Positions 35,637 through 42,893 of a stretch of DNA of 64,000 bases are shown one piece after another. The translations under genes and the position numbers were made by a program. The notes under the pieces were generated by a model that made no database searches, had not been told where the DNA came from, and saw only the letters and a list, made by a program, of their open reading frames with translations. This stretch comes from Desulfurivibrio dismutans (GTDB lineage: Bacteria; Desulfobacterota; Desulfobulbia; Desulfobulbales; Desulfurivibrionaceae): NCBI RefSeq assembly GCF_029210385.1, contig NZ_JARGDQ010000010.1, positions 1-64,000 of the forward strand, in the 5' to 3' direction. Position 1 is the first letter of the stretch, and each line of letters opens with the position of its first letter.

Positions 35637-36742
35637 TGCTGCTCAACACCTGGTCGCTGGCGTTAAGCCTGGGCAGCCTGCTGGTGGTTTTTCTGCTGAC
35701 GGTGGCGGCCATCAGCGCAGTGCGGGTGCTGCGCCACTGGAACCCGGCCAGCGATGACGAACGACAGATCAGCCTGGAGAGTGAAATCTGGCTCTCTTCC
35801 ACCCTGGTGGCCTACGCTCTGATCATTCAGATCATCAGTCTGGTGCTGCTGGCGCTGGCCGCCGACGAGTTTGCCGGGGTGATCACCGGCGCCATGTGCG
35901 CCACCGGCACCCTGCAGGTCAACGAATTCGGCCTGCCATCCCTGCTGGTCAAACTGGCCGGGGTCTTTTTTTACGGCTTCTGGCTGGTGCTTCATCGCCT
36001 GGATGTAAGTTCCGAGCATTATCCCCTGGTCAAGGTCAAATGCTGGTACCTGCTGGCGCTGCTGCCGCTGGTGGCCGTCGATATAACTCTGCAGTCCATG
36101 TATCTGCTCCATATCCATCCCGATGTCATTGTTTCCTGTTGCGCCGTGGTGTTCAGCGCCGGGGCCGGAGACGGCCAGTTTTTTGTGGAACTGGCCGGTG
36201 ACCGGCTGGTGCCCTGGTTCTATGGCGCATTGGTGGTGCTGGTCCTGCTGGGCGGCGTTCTGGCCTGGCGTTTGCGGCCTCCGGTCGATCATTGGCAGGG
36301 GGCGGCGACCATACCGCCCCCTGCGCCGTTTCCCGGTTTTCGTTCCTTTTCGCTGTTGGCAGCCCTTTATGGCCTGGCCTGGCTGATTTTTTTGCCCCTG
36401 GCCCTGCTGACCATTACCACCGTGATTTCGTCGTACATTTATGCCATGCCTTTCCATAATTGTCCCTTCTGTATCCTCAAACAGGAGTACGCTTATATCG
36501 GTTTCGCCATTTACGGCACCCTGCTGGCCGCCGCTTTTTTTGCCCTGTCCGCGCCTCTGGCCGGGTTGCTGATTGGTCGCTTTTCCGGCTCCGGCACCTC
36601 GGCCAGGGAGGACCGCGAGGGCTTGATTGTGCCGCGTTATCAAAGCCTGGCGGTACGGTGGTCGCTGTTTTTGCTGCTGCTGTTTGCTTTTTTCTCCTCT
36701 TTTCATTACCTGCGCTATCTTGTCATGGGTGGTGAGGTTTGA
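35636..36742 (+). CDS. Polytopic membrane protein with CPFC and cysteine-pair motifs, unknown function
   Basis: 368 residues with about eight hydrophobic helices. Not assigned to a family. Conserved-looking features are MCATGTLQVNEFGLPSL after helix 2, VSCCAVVF near 165, and NCPFCILKQEYAY (CxxC) near 280, followed by another helix. A CxxC at the membrane face plus further cysteines recalls VKOR-like thiol oxidoreductases or metal-handling membrane proteins, but topology and order do not prove either. It is translationally coupled (one-base overlap) to the ATPase, and thus part of the TlpA-NosL-ABC cluster. Confidence 0.8.
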   Translation: MLLNTWSLALSLGSLLVVFLLTVAAISAVRVLRHWNPASDDERQISLESEIWLSSTLVAYALIIQIISLVLLALAADEFAGVITGAMCATGTLQVNEFGLPSLLVKLAGVFFYGFWLVLHRLDVSSEHYPLVKVKCWYLLALLPLVAVDITLQSMYLLHIHPDVIVSCCAVVFSAGAGDGQFFVELAGDRLVPWFYGALVVLVLLGGVLAWRLRPPVDHWQGAATIPPPAPFPGFRSFSLLAALYGLAWLIFLPLALLTITTVISSYIYAMPFHNCPFCILKQEYAYIGFAIYGTLLAAAFFALSAPLAGLLIGRFSGSGTSAREDREGLIVPRYQSLAVRWSLFLLLLFAFFSSFHYLRYLVMGGEV

Positions 36743-36831
36743 GCGGATATGATAGTCTGCCCCGGCAGCACCTGTTGAAGATGTGCCCGTATGGCAACCA
36801 CTGTTAACCCCCTGAGCAACAAGAGCCAAAG

Positions 36832-37791
36832 ATGACCGATTCCAAACTTCATGTCCTGATACTGGCGGCGGGCAAAGGCACCCGGATGCGCTCAACCCGG
36901 GCCAAAGTGCTCCATGAGATTTTTTTTGCCCCGATGATCGTCCACGTCCTGGAGGCGGTGGCCGCCCTTGAACCGGCCTCCACCTCGGTGGTGGTGGGCC
37001 ATCAGCGGCGGGAGGTGATGGCGGCCCTGGCCGGTCGGGACCTTGAGTTTGTGGTCCAGGAGCAGCAGAACGGCACCGCCCACGCGGTGCTGGCCGCTGC
37101 CCCGGAATTGCGGGAGCGTGCCGGCACCCTGCTGATTCTCTGCGGCGACACTCCCCTGGTAACCCCGCAAACCCTGCAGGATATGCTGGCAGCCCACCGG
37201 CAGCGGGGCGACAAGCTGTCGGTGATGACCACCCGGATAGCGGATCCTTTTGGTTATGGCCGGATTGTCTGCGACCGGGCCGGCCGCCTGGAGCGCATTG
37301 TCGAAGAAAAAGACGCTACCGCCGAACAGCGGCTGATTAAGGAGATCAACGCCGGGATTTACTGCGCGGAGATCGACTTTCTCTTTCCGGCCCTGGCCCG
37401 GGTGGGCAACGACAACCGCCAGGGGGAGATGTACCTTACCGATATTGTGGAAATCGCCGTCCGCGAAGGCCTGCGGGCCCACAGCTACTGCTGTGCCGAT
37501 CCCGATGAACTGCTGGGGGTCAACTCCCGGGTGGAACTGGCCCGGGCCCACGCTCATTTGCAAAGACGCCGCAACCACGAACTGATGCTCGCCGGGGTAA
37601 CCATGTATCAGCCGGAAACCATTCAGGTTGCTCCCGGGGTCAGCATTGGCCGAGACAGTGTTATCCATCCCCACGTTACCATCAGCGGTTCCAGCCGCAT
37701 CGGGGTTGGTTGTACCATCAACTCCTTTAATTTGTTGCACAACTGCGATTTGCCCAACGGCGCCGAGGTGGCCCCATTTCACCGTGAGTAA
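36832..37791 (+). CDS. Short GlmU-like nucleotidyltransferase
   Basis: 319 residues. The N-terminal pyrophosphorylase domain has LAAGKGTRMRSTRAKVLH, QNGTAHAV, CGDTPL and NAGIYC, so uridylyltransferase activity is plausible. Only about three left-handed beta-helix turns follow (PGVSIGRDSVIHPHVTISGSSRIGVG), ending at NGAEVAPFHRE. Bifunctional GlmU is about 455 residues; the acetyltransferase active-site region is absent. It could be a genuine short paralogue or a C-terminally truncated GlmU. Weak ribosome site; 89 bp after the membrane protein gene. Confidence 0.82.
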   Translation: MTDSKLHVLILAAGKGTRMRSTRAKVLHEIFFAPMIVHVLEAVAALEPASTSVVVGHQRREVMAALAGRDLEFVVQEQQNGTAHAVLAAAPELRERAGTLLILCGDTPLVTPQTLQDMLAAHRQRGDKLSVMTTRIADPFGYGRIVCDRAGRLERIVEEKDATAEQRLIKEINAGIYCAEIDFLFPALARVGNDNRQGEMYLTDIVEIAVREGLRAHSYCCADPDELLGVNSRVELARAHAHLQRRRNHELMLAGVTMYQPETIQVAPGVSIGRDSVIHPHVTISGSSRIGVGCTINSFNLLHNCDLPNGAEVAPFHRE

Positions 37792-37990
37792 AGGAATTGC
37801 TTTGGTTGCAAGGTCTGTTTGGTGACTTTAATTATCGTTGACAGCCACCAGTTGCCTGTTGTAATTATCAACAGATTGTAATTTTTTTTGACGAGTTGTT
37901 AGTCCATTAACTCTGAAATCCGTCGGTGGCCTTCACCAAACCATGGGTTAGGGGCTGGCCGCAGCGGTTTGCAGACAGAGGAGGGAGCAC

Positions 37991-39217
37991 ATGCAAAAGT
38001 ACAAGGGAAGAGAACTGTTATCGGGCCTCGCACTGCTGCTGGGGCTGCTTTTGTTGCTCGGCGGCTGTTCGGGCGACAAAAACTCGGAGGAAGCCTGTCG
38101 CTATGACGCGCTCATGGCCCTGAACCAGGGTAACTACGACAAGGCTTTGAACCTGCTGGACAAATCTGCCTGCCGGTCGGCCTTTTCCGAAGAGGAACTG
38201 CTGCTGAACCGGGGCGCCGCCTACATCGGCCGGGCCGGCTACGATATCCTCGATCTGGTTAAAGAGATTGTCAATGTCGATGACGATGATGGTGCCAAAA
38301 CCGACGCCCGTTTGATCGAAGCCTTTGCCAGTCGGGCCAGCGGTAGCGGGATGAATGACCTGGATCGGGCCACCGGCGCTTATCGGAAAATGCTGCTGGA
38401 TGAAACGCTGGTTGGCGATACCATCAGGGCGGCCTGCAAAGAGGCCGAACAGCGGAACTTAAGCGATTACCAGAAAGATGCCTGTTTTAACAACGGTTTG
38501 CTGTCGGCGGCCAAGGCCGCGGCCACTTTCTCTCTGCTTTTCGGGGGTGAAGAGGGGCTTGAGGAGCTTAAGGCCTGGTTGGATAAAAGTGACGACCTGG
38601 CCTGCAGTGTTGATCGTAATCAGGATGACAGGGCTGATCAGGGGCAAATCACCTCCTGTGCCCTTAAGGTCGCCAAAGACCCCACTGATGATTGTGGTAG
38701 TGCCACCATTAATGGGGCAAAAGGGGCAGGCCTCACCTTTACGCCGGAAAATGGTGATCCAGTGAGCCTGATCCCCGTCAAGGTTGATATCACCATCGAC
38801 GGCAACTGTCTTGACGAGGTAGCAGACCAAACGGGAGTCGTTGGTAACAAGTTCAGCCGTTACCGGATGCTTTCCGAGGTGGACGCCGGTTCCGGTGTTT
38901 ATACCGTGGCCATTGTCGATACCAAGGGGTTTTGCCGGGAGGACATGACTTCCTGTGATAGTCCGGATTACGCCGCCGATATTGCCAACAACACCTGCTG
39001 GCCCTGCCCGGTAATTAACGATGACGGCGAACTGCTGACCATGACCGACACCCTGGTAACGGCCCTCAATGAAGACGTTGACTCTCTCATCGAGATGCTG
39101 CCCCAGGATGAACGCGAAGATGTCGAAAAAGACGTGGGCGAGTTTCGCGCCGAGATTTGTGGCGCCCCCTGCGATGAAATCACTGAAGATATGATCATAG
39201 ATTACCTGTTGCGGTAA
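37991..39217 (+). CDS. Large acidic lipoprotein, unknown function
   Basis: 408 residues. The signal peptide ends in lipobox LLGGC (Cys26). The mature N-terminus (about 30-70, ALMALNQGNYDKALNLLDKS) looks like a TPR-type helical pair. The rest is acidic and contains eleven or more cysteines, including a C-terminal pair in CGAPCDE, suggesting disulfides. GAGGAGGGAGCAC precedes the ATG. It lies 13 bp before the barrel-protein gene, so the two probably form an operon and may form an outer-membrane pair. No family recognised. The 199-bp gap upstream shows no clear promoter. Confidence 0.75.
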   Translation: MQKYKGRELLSGLALLLGLLLLLGGCSGDKNSEEACRYDALMALNQGNYDKALNLLDKSACRSAFSEEELLLNRGAAYIGRAGYDILDLVKEIVNVDDDDGAKTDARLIEAFASRASGSGMNDLDRATGAYRKMLLDETLVGDTIRAACKEAEQRNLSDYQKDACFNNGLLSAAKAAATFSLLFGGEEGLEELKAWLDKSDDLACSVDRNQDDRADQGQITSCALKVAKDPTDDCGSATINGAKGAGLTFTPENGDPVSLIPVKVDITIDGNCLDEVADQTGVVGNKFSRYRMLSEVDAGSGVYTVAIVDTKGFCREDMTSCDSPDYAADIANNTCWPCPVINDDGELLTMTDTLVTALNEDVDSLIEMLPQDEREDVEKDVGEFRAEICGAPCDEITEDMIIDYLLR

Positions 39218-39230
39218 TTAGGAGGCAGAG

Positions 39231-40394
39231 ATGAAAAAAGTTTATTCTTTTTCCAAGGTCGGCGTTGCCGCTTTGATGGTTGCCGCAGGGGTCTTGGTTT
39301 CCGGCCAGGCCATGGCCAGAAGCAGCTATGATTACCCATATCTATATAAAGATTCCCGGGTGATGGGCATGGGCGGGGCCAGTGTGGCGGTGGGGGGTAA
39401 AAACAGCTCCGTTTTTACCAACCCGGCTGGGATTGGTCGCCTGGACGGCGGCTTCACCGTTGATTTGGTGCCGGTTACTTTCAGCTACGGCAAGACCGCC
39501 AAGGATTTCGTCGATGACATGGATGATGCCATGGATATCGATGACGATGATGAGCAACTCGATGCCGTGCTTGATGTGTTGGGCGATTATCGGGGCAAAA
39601 ACGGCCATTTCGCCCTGGAAACCTTTCCCGCCGTGGGCTGGCGCGGGCAAGCGGTGGCCCTCAATATCGGCTATCTGGGGTCGGCCAAGGTTGATATGAG
39701 AAGCCATCAGGGTTACGGCAGCGAAGGGTTGCTGGAGGTGGACGGCCGCCTGGTGCATGGCCCGGTGTTCGGCGGCGCTTATGAACAGTCCAACATCCGG
39801 GGGATTACCACCTACGGGGCCTCGGTCAAATTTCTTTCCATGGAGCGCCTTGATCGTTCTTATTCCGCCCGGGGTATCATCGACCTGGTGGACGATGATG
39901 ATTACGAACTGGAAGACGATCTGGAAGACGGCAGCGCCGTCGGTTTTGACCTGGGAGTCATGCATGATTTTCAGCGTGAGCACCCGTTAAGCCCCACCGT
40001 CGGACTGTCCGTGCTGAATTTTGGTGATACCAGCTTCGGCAAAGCCGGTACCATCCCCATGACCGTCAACCTGGGGGTGTCGGTCAGTCCCGAGATTCGC
40101 TATTTCAACCGCCTGGTACTGGCCGCTGATTACGTCGACCTGTTCAACAACTACGAAGAGGACAGCGACTTCATGAAGCGGGTGCGCCTCGGCGCCGGCC
40201 TGCACATCTGGGACCGGCGCTGGTCAACCCTGGAAGTGCAGGCGGGACTTTACCAGGGCCATTATACCTTCGGCGCCGACCTGCGACTGGCCATCCTCAG
40301 TCTCGGTTTTGTCACCTACGCCGAAGAGCTGGGGGCCTATTCCGGCCAGGATGCTGACCGGCGCTACATGCTCAGGATGAATATCGGTTGGTAA
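39231..40394 (+). CDS. Outer-membrane beta-barrel protein (TraF-like/PorV-FadL-like)
   Basis: 387 residues. The signal peptide is cleaved near AMA (residue 29). The opening RVMGMGGASVAVGGKNSSVFTNPAGIG is the signature of the FadL/PorV/TraF-like barrel families, and the C-terminus ends in an amphipathic strand with terminal Trp (LRMNIGW). Acidic stretches (DDMDDAMDIDDDDEQ, DDDDYELEDDLED) mark extracellular or periplasmic loops. Often labelled conjugal transfer protein TraF, but no conjugation genes are present. Followed by a strong terminator. Confidence 0.8.
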   Translation: MKKVYSFSKVGVAALMVAAGVLVSGQAMARSSYDYPYLYKDSRVMGMGGASVAVGGKNSSVFTNPAGIGRLDGGFTVDLVPVTFSYGKTAKDFVDDMDDAMDIDDDDEQLDAVLDVLGDYRGKNGHFALETFPAVGWRGQAVALNIGYLGSAKVDMRSHQGYGSEGLLEVDGRLVHGPVFGGAYEQSNIRGITTYGASVKFLSMERLDRSYSARGIIDLVDDDDYELEDDLEDGSAVGFDLGVMHDFQREHPLSPTVGLSVLNFGDTSFGKAGTIPMTVNLGVSVSPEIRYFNRLVLAADYVDLFNNYEEDSDFMKRVRLGAGLHIWDRRWSTLEVQAGLYQGHYTFGADLRLAILSLGFVTYAEELGAYSGQDADRRYMLRMNIGW

Positions 40395-40424
40395 CCAGGC
40401 TGCTGTTGCCGCTGTTCACTTAAC

Positions 40425-40463
40425 AAAAATCGGCGCCGCCATGGTTTGGCGGCGCCGATTTTT
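40425..40463. terminator. Bidirectional terminator between convergent barrel genes
   Basis: AAAAATCGGCGCCGCC pairs perfectly (16 bp) with GGCGGCGCCGATTTTT around a 7-nt loop. U tracts occur in both directions, between two convergent genes. Confidence 0.93.
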
Positions 40464-40519
40464 GTTTTCGCTGGTTGGTGTTACCCAACGAGCTTGTTTT
40501 GGTGGGACGGCGTTACCGC

Positions 40520-41284
40520 CTAGAAAGTAAAACCGGTCTCCAGGAAGGGGCCGCTTACCTTCAGGCTGCCTTCGATATCCCGGGCGTCGATCTTGATGTC
40601 CTGGTACCGCCAGCCGGCTGCCGCAAAAACCGGGCCGGTAATTTTGGCCTTGAGGCGGGCCACCAGGTCAAGGTAGCGATTACCGCTGTAAGTTATGTAA
40701 CGCCCTTCCAGATCCAGGCCGAAGCGGTCCACCGGCGAGATCTGAACCCCGGCATAGAGCATGGGTACCGTCAGGGTGGCGCTTTTGGATTCCTTGAAAC
40801 CGGTGTCCGGCTGGTCGATTTCGGCCTTCAGAGAGACAAAACGAAGGTTCAGGCCCAAATCGATGTTGACGGTGCCCAACGTGGCCAGCCCCGTCAGTGG
40901 CACCCCATAATAGAGTGCTACGTCGTACTGGTCCAGGGTCAGTTTAGATTTGAAATCCACATCGGCGTCAAAAGTTTGGTCGCCGAACTGAAAATTCACC
41001 GATTTGTCACCTTTGCCGGAAAACTCCATGGGCGTGGCCTGCAGGTAGATGTTGGGGATGATCGGCAGTTCCAGTTTGGCACGCCCCAGAAAACGGCTTT
41101 CCCGGTCAAATCCCGCATCCCGCTTCAGATCAACCAGGTCGCTGGACGAATCGATCTCGTAGCCAATATCACCGGACGGGCTCTGGGACCATACCCCCAC
41201 CGCCACCTCAAATCCCAGTGCCAGGGCCTTGGCCGGCAGCGCTAACAGTATTATCGCTGCCAGCAGGCAGGTTGTTTTCTTCAT
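40520..41284 (-). CDS. TIGR04219-family outer-membrane beta-barrel protein
   Basis: 254 residues. The signal peptide is cleaved near ALAL-GF. The mature protein is a chain of alternating beta strands (GFEVAVGVWSQSPSGDIGYE, DVALYYGVPL, GVQISPVDRFGLDLEGRYITYSG) ending in Phe (ETGFTF), typical of BAM substrates. The pattern fits the TIGR04219 family of unknown function. AAGGAGG sits five bases before ATG 41284; ATG 41287 is also in frame. Confidence 0.82.
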   Translation of the reverse strand: MKKTTCLLAAIILLALPAKALALGFEVAVGVWSQSPSGDIGYEIDSSSDLVDLKRDAGFDRESRFLGRAKLELPIIPNIYLQATPMEFSGKGDKSVNFQFGDQTFDADVDFKSKLTLDQYDVALYYGVPLTGLATLGTVNIDLGLNLRFVSLKAEIDQPDTGFKESKSATLTVPMLYAGVQISPVDRFGLDLEGRYITYSGNRYLDLVARLKAKITGPVFAAAGWRYQDIKIDARDIEGSLKVSGPFLETGFTF

Positions 41285-41287
41285 CAT

Positions 41288-41598
41288 TACCTCCTTAATA
41301 CAAATTGATGGTAGATTTCGGCGGATGCCAGGGAAAAGGCCTGCGGTTCCCGCCCGTCCAAGAAGTTCCTCTCGCTCCTGATCATACCGGTTTTCAAGGT
41401 CTCAGTCGAGGGTCTTTGTTGTTGGCGCCCGACGACTTTTATGTTGCCCGGTTGACTGGTGAAAAACCTTGACCGGTGCGGTGGGCCAAGGTAGATTGCA
41501 TCACTGTCGTGTTTTCTTAATAACCTGCGGCAGGTGTCCGGTTTTTCGTGCTTGTTGTTGCTTGAGCAGGTGCCTGTCTCCATTCTGGAGTATTTATC
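41288..41598. other. Divergent intergenic region, barrel gene / zapB
   Basis: 311 bp. It contains the zapB promoter at 41469-41497, leaving a leader of about 95 bases before zapB. No other element was recognised; a minus-strand frame crossing it is the antisense of zapB. Confidence 0.5.
41469..41497 (+). promoter_or_regulatory. Sigma-70 type promoter of the zapB-zapA-ssrS block
   Basis: TTGACC (41469-41474), 17-bp spacer, TAGATT (41492-41497). Confidence 0.7.
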
Positions 41599-41859
41599 AT
41601 GAGTCATGAAGAAAACCTTAATCGTCTGGAAAGTATTGTTAACAACCTGCTTGCCAAACTGGACAGTGTGGCGGCGGAAAAGCAACAGTTGCTGGAGCAG
41701 TTGCAGCAGCTCGGTGCCGAAAAGAGCGAGCTGCAGCAGGAGGTGGCCCGCTTGCGTGAGGAAAAAGACCAGGTGCGCCACCGGGTCAGCGACATCATTG
41801 AATCCATTGAGCAATGGGAAAAGAAAGCATCCGGATCATCCGGACCTGAGGCTGCTTAA
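41599..41859 (+). CDS. zapB: Cell division coiled-coil protein ZapB-like
   Basis: 86 residues, almost entirely one parallel coiled coil (heptads from residue 8 to 72, ENLNRLESIVNNLLAKLDSVAAEKQQLLEQLQQL). ZapB bridges Z-ring-bound ZapA to the nucleoid MatP system in gammaproteobacteria. Identification rests on size, coil and adjacency to zapA. GGAG sits eight bases before the ATG. Confidence 0.78.
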   Translation: MSHEENLNRLESIVNNLLAKLDSVAAEKQQLLEQLQQLGAEKSELQQEVARLREEKDQVRHRVSDIIESIEQWEKKASGSSGPEAA

Positions 41860-41917
41860 CCTTTGCTATTGCTAAGCGCCGCAGTTTTTGGTAACCCTTA
41901 GCTAACGGGAGTGGAGC

Positions 41918-42214
41918 TTGGAACGCTTGGTTAAATTCGAGGTGCTCGGCCAGGAGTTTCCACTATATACCGACGCTCCGGAAGAGGATGTCCAGGAGAT
42001 ACTGCACCTGGTTAAAACGCAGCTGGAAGAAGCCAGCCAGGGAGGCGGTTCCCGGGGGTTACCGGCCAACAAGGCCGCCATTCTTACCAGCCTGAACATG
42101 GCGAGCCAATATGTTCGCCTGAAAAGAGAATTTGCCGAGTACCGGCAGTTGGTTGAAAGCTCCTTTGCGCGGTTGGCGGACCGTATCGAAGAAACCGCGG
42201 TCGCAACGGAGTGA
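41918..42214 (+). CDS. zapA: Cell division protein ZapA
   Basis: 98 residues. The N-terminal ZapA domain (RLVKFEVLGQEFPLYTDAPEEDVQEIL) binds FtsZ filaments, followed by a C-terminal coiled coil (NKAAILTSLNMASQYVRLKREF). The start is TTG 41918 after GGGAGTGGAG; no ATG is available without losing the domain. Its 3' neighbour is 6S RNA, the same order as zapA-ssrS in many proteobacteria. Confidence 0.9.
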   Translation: MERLVKFEVLGQEFPLYTDAPEEDVQEILHLVKTQLEEASQGGGSRGLPANKAAILTSLNMASQYVRLKREFAEYRQLVESSFARLADRIEETAVATE

Positions 42215-42230
42215 TGAGGAAACCGTTTTT

Positions 42231-42415
42231 CCCCTGCCTTGTTGGTGTTTGGACGGATAATTTCGAGCCAACATTGACATTGAGGGTGACCTAAGCTGTT
42301 TCCGGCAAGGAAGTCGGCTCCGGCCGAATTCCTTAAACGAGACGCAGGTATCGCCCACCTAACTCAGTTAGGTTCGATGTCACCGCCCGAGGACGGCAAT
42401 GGCGGGGGATTTTTT
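42231..42415 (+). ncRNA. ssrS: 6S RNA
   Basis: Starts 17 bp after zapA. The closing stem pairs CCCC(T)GCCTTG (42231-42241) with CAA(T)GGCGGGG (42398-42408). The 3' half holds CCTTAAACGAGACGCAGG, then a hairpin ACCTAAC-TCA-GTTAGGT and CACCGCCCGAGGACGGC, parallel to the E. coli 6S order (CCUUAAAACUGCGACG, CCUUGAAC hairpin, GCCUGCGGCGG). The T run at 42410-42415 ends it. 6S RNA binds sigma-70 holoenzyme as an open-promoter mimic in stationary phase. Confidence 0.85.
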
Positions 42416-42553
42416 GCAGTTTCAGCCCGGTGGCCGGGTTCAGACCGAGGCCGGGTTTTACATATGTTGTGCTTGGGAGAGAGAGGAAGAAGTGTTTTTT
42501 AAGCGTGGCGGCCGAAGTTGGTAACTGGTCGCGACGTCCGGCAATATTCAGGG

Positions 42554-42630
42554 CACGGTGGAGCGGGTGTTGTTCTTGGATGGTTTTCCGGGGAGCCCCT
42601 CTTAGGCACTATGTGCACCGTGGTTTTTTT
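42554..42630 (+). terminator. Long-loop hairpin with T7 downstream of 6S RNA
   Basis: CACGGTG (42554-42560) pairs with CACCGTG (42616-42622) and seven T follow. The loop contains a GGGG-AG-CCCC mini-hairpin. It may be a second terminator or the end of a small RNA in the gap between ssrS and rny. Confidence 0.4.
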
Positions 42631-42649
42631 GAACCCTGTTATCCAGGTT

Positions 42650-42775
42650 TTACTTTAATTACATGATGCCGAGGTGGACGGGAAGGGCAGTGGCGCGTTC
42701 CCGCCACTGCCGGTTCCGCGCCATTATTGGGAAACCGGCCCGCTCCTGCCTCCGTGCCACCGTGTATTAAAGTAA
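42650..42775 (+). ncRNA. Structured leader/RNA candidate upstream of rny
   Basis: TTACTTTAATTACA (42650-42663) pairs with TGTATTAAAGTAA (42763-42775), one bulge. Inside are a second paired layer GGTGG / CCACC and an inner hairpin GGCAGTGGCG / CGCCACTGCC. No ORF of note lies in it. It is 119 bp before the RNase Y start. It may be a cis-regulatory leader or an inserted palindromic element; no known riboswitch consensus was recognised. Confidence 0.45.
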
Positions 42776-42893
42776 GGCCGGTTAGCCGCTTTCCTGTCTT
42801 TTTTTCTTCCTCCTCTCTTTATATTTAGTGGCCTTGTTCCACACTCTTCGTATTTTTTGCGAAGCTGTCCACTTTAACCAAGGGAGGATTCCC

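Noticed and set aside
36743-36831. Further copy of the palindromic element (GGCAGCAC near 36763)
   Set aside because: Only a few matching bases and no complementary arm.
35663-36895. 410-codon minus-strand frame opposite the CPFC membrane protein
   Set aside because: Gln/His/Gly-rich translation typical of antisense to hydrophobic coding sequence; the plus strand has the coupled start and clean membrane helices.
39231-40394. Conjugative transfer system implied by the TraF-like label
   Set aside because: No tra, mob or relaxase gene in the window; the barrel family is often mislabelled TraF.
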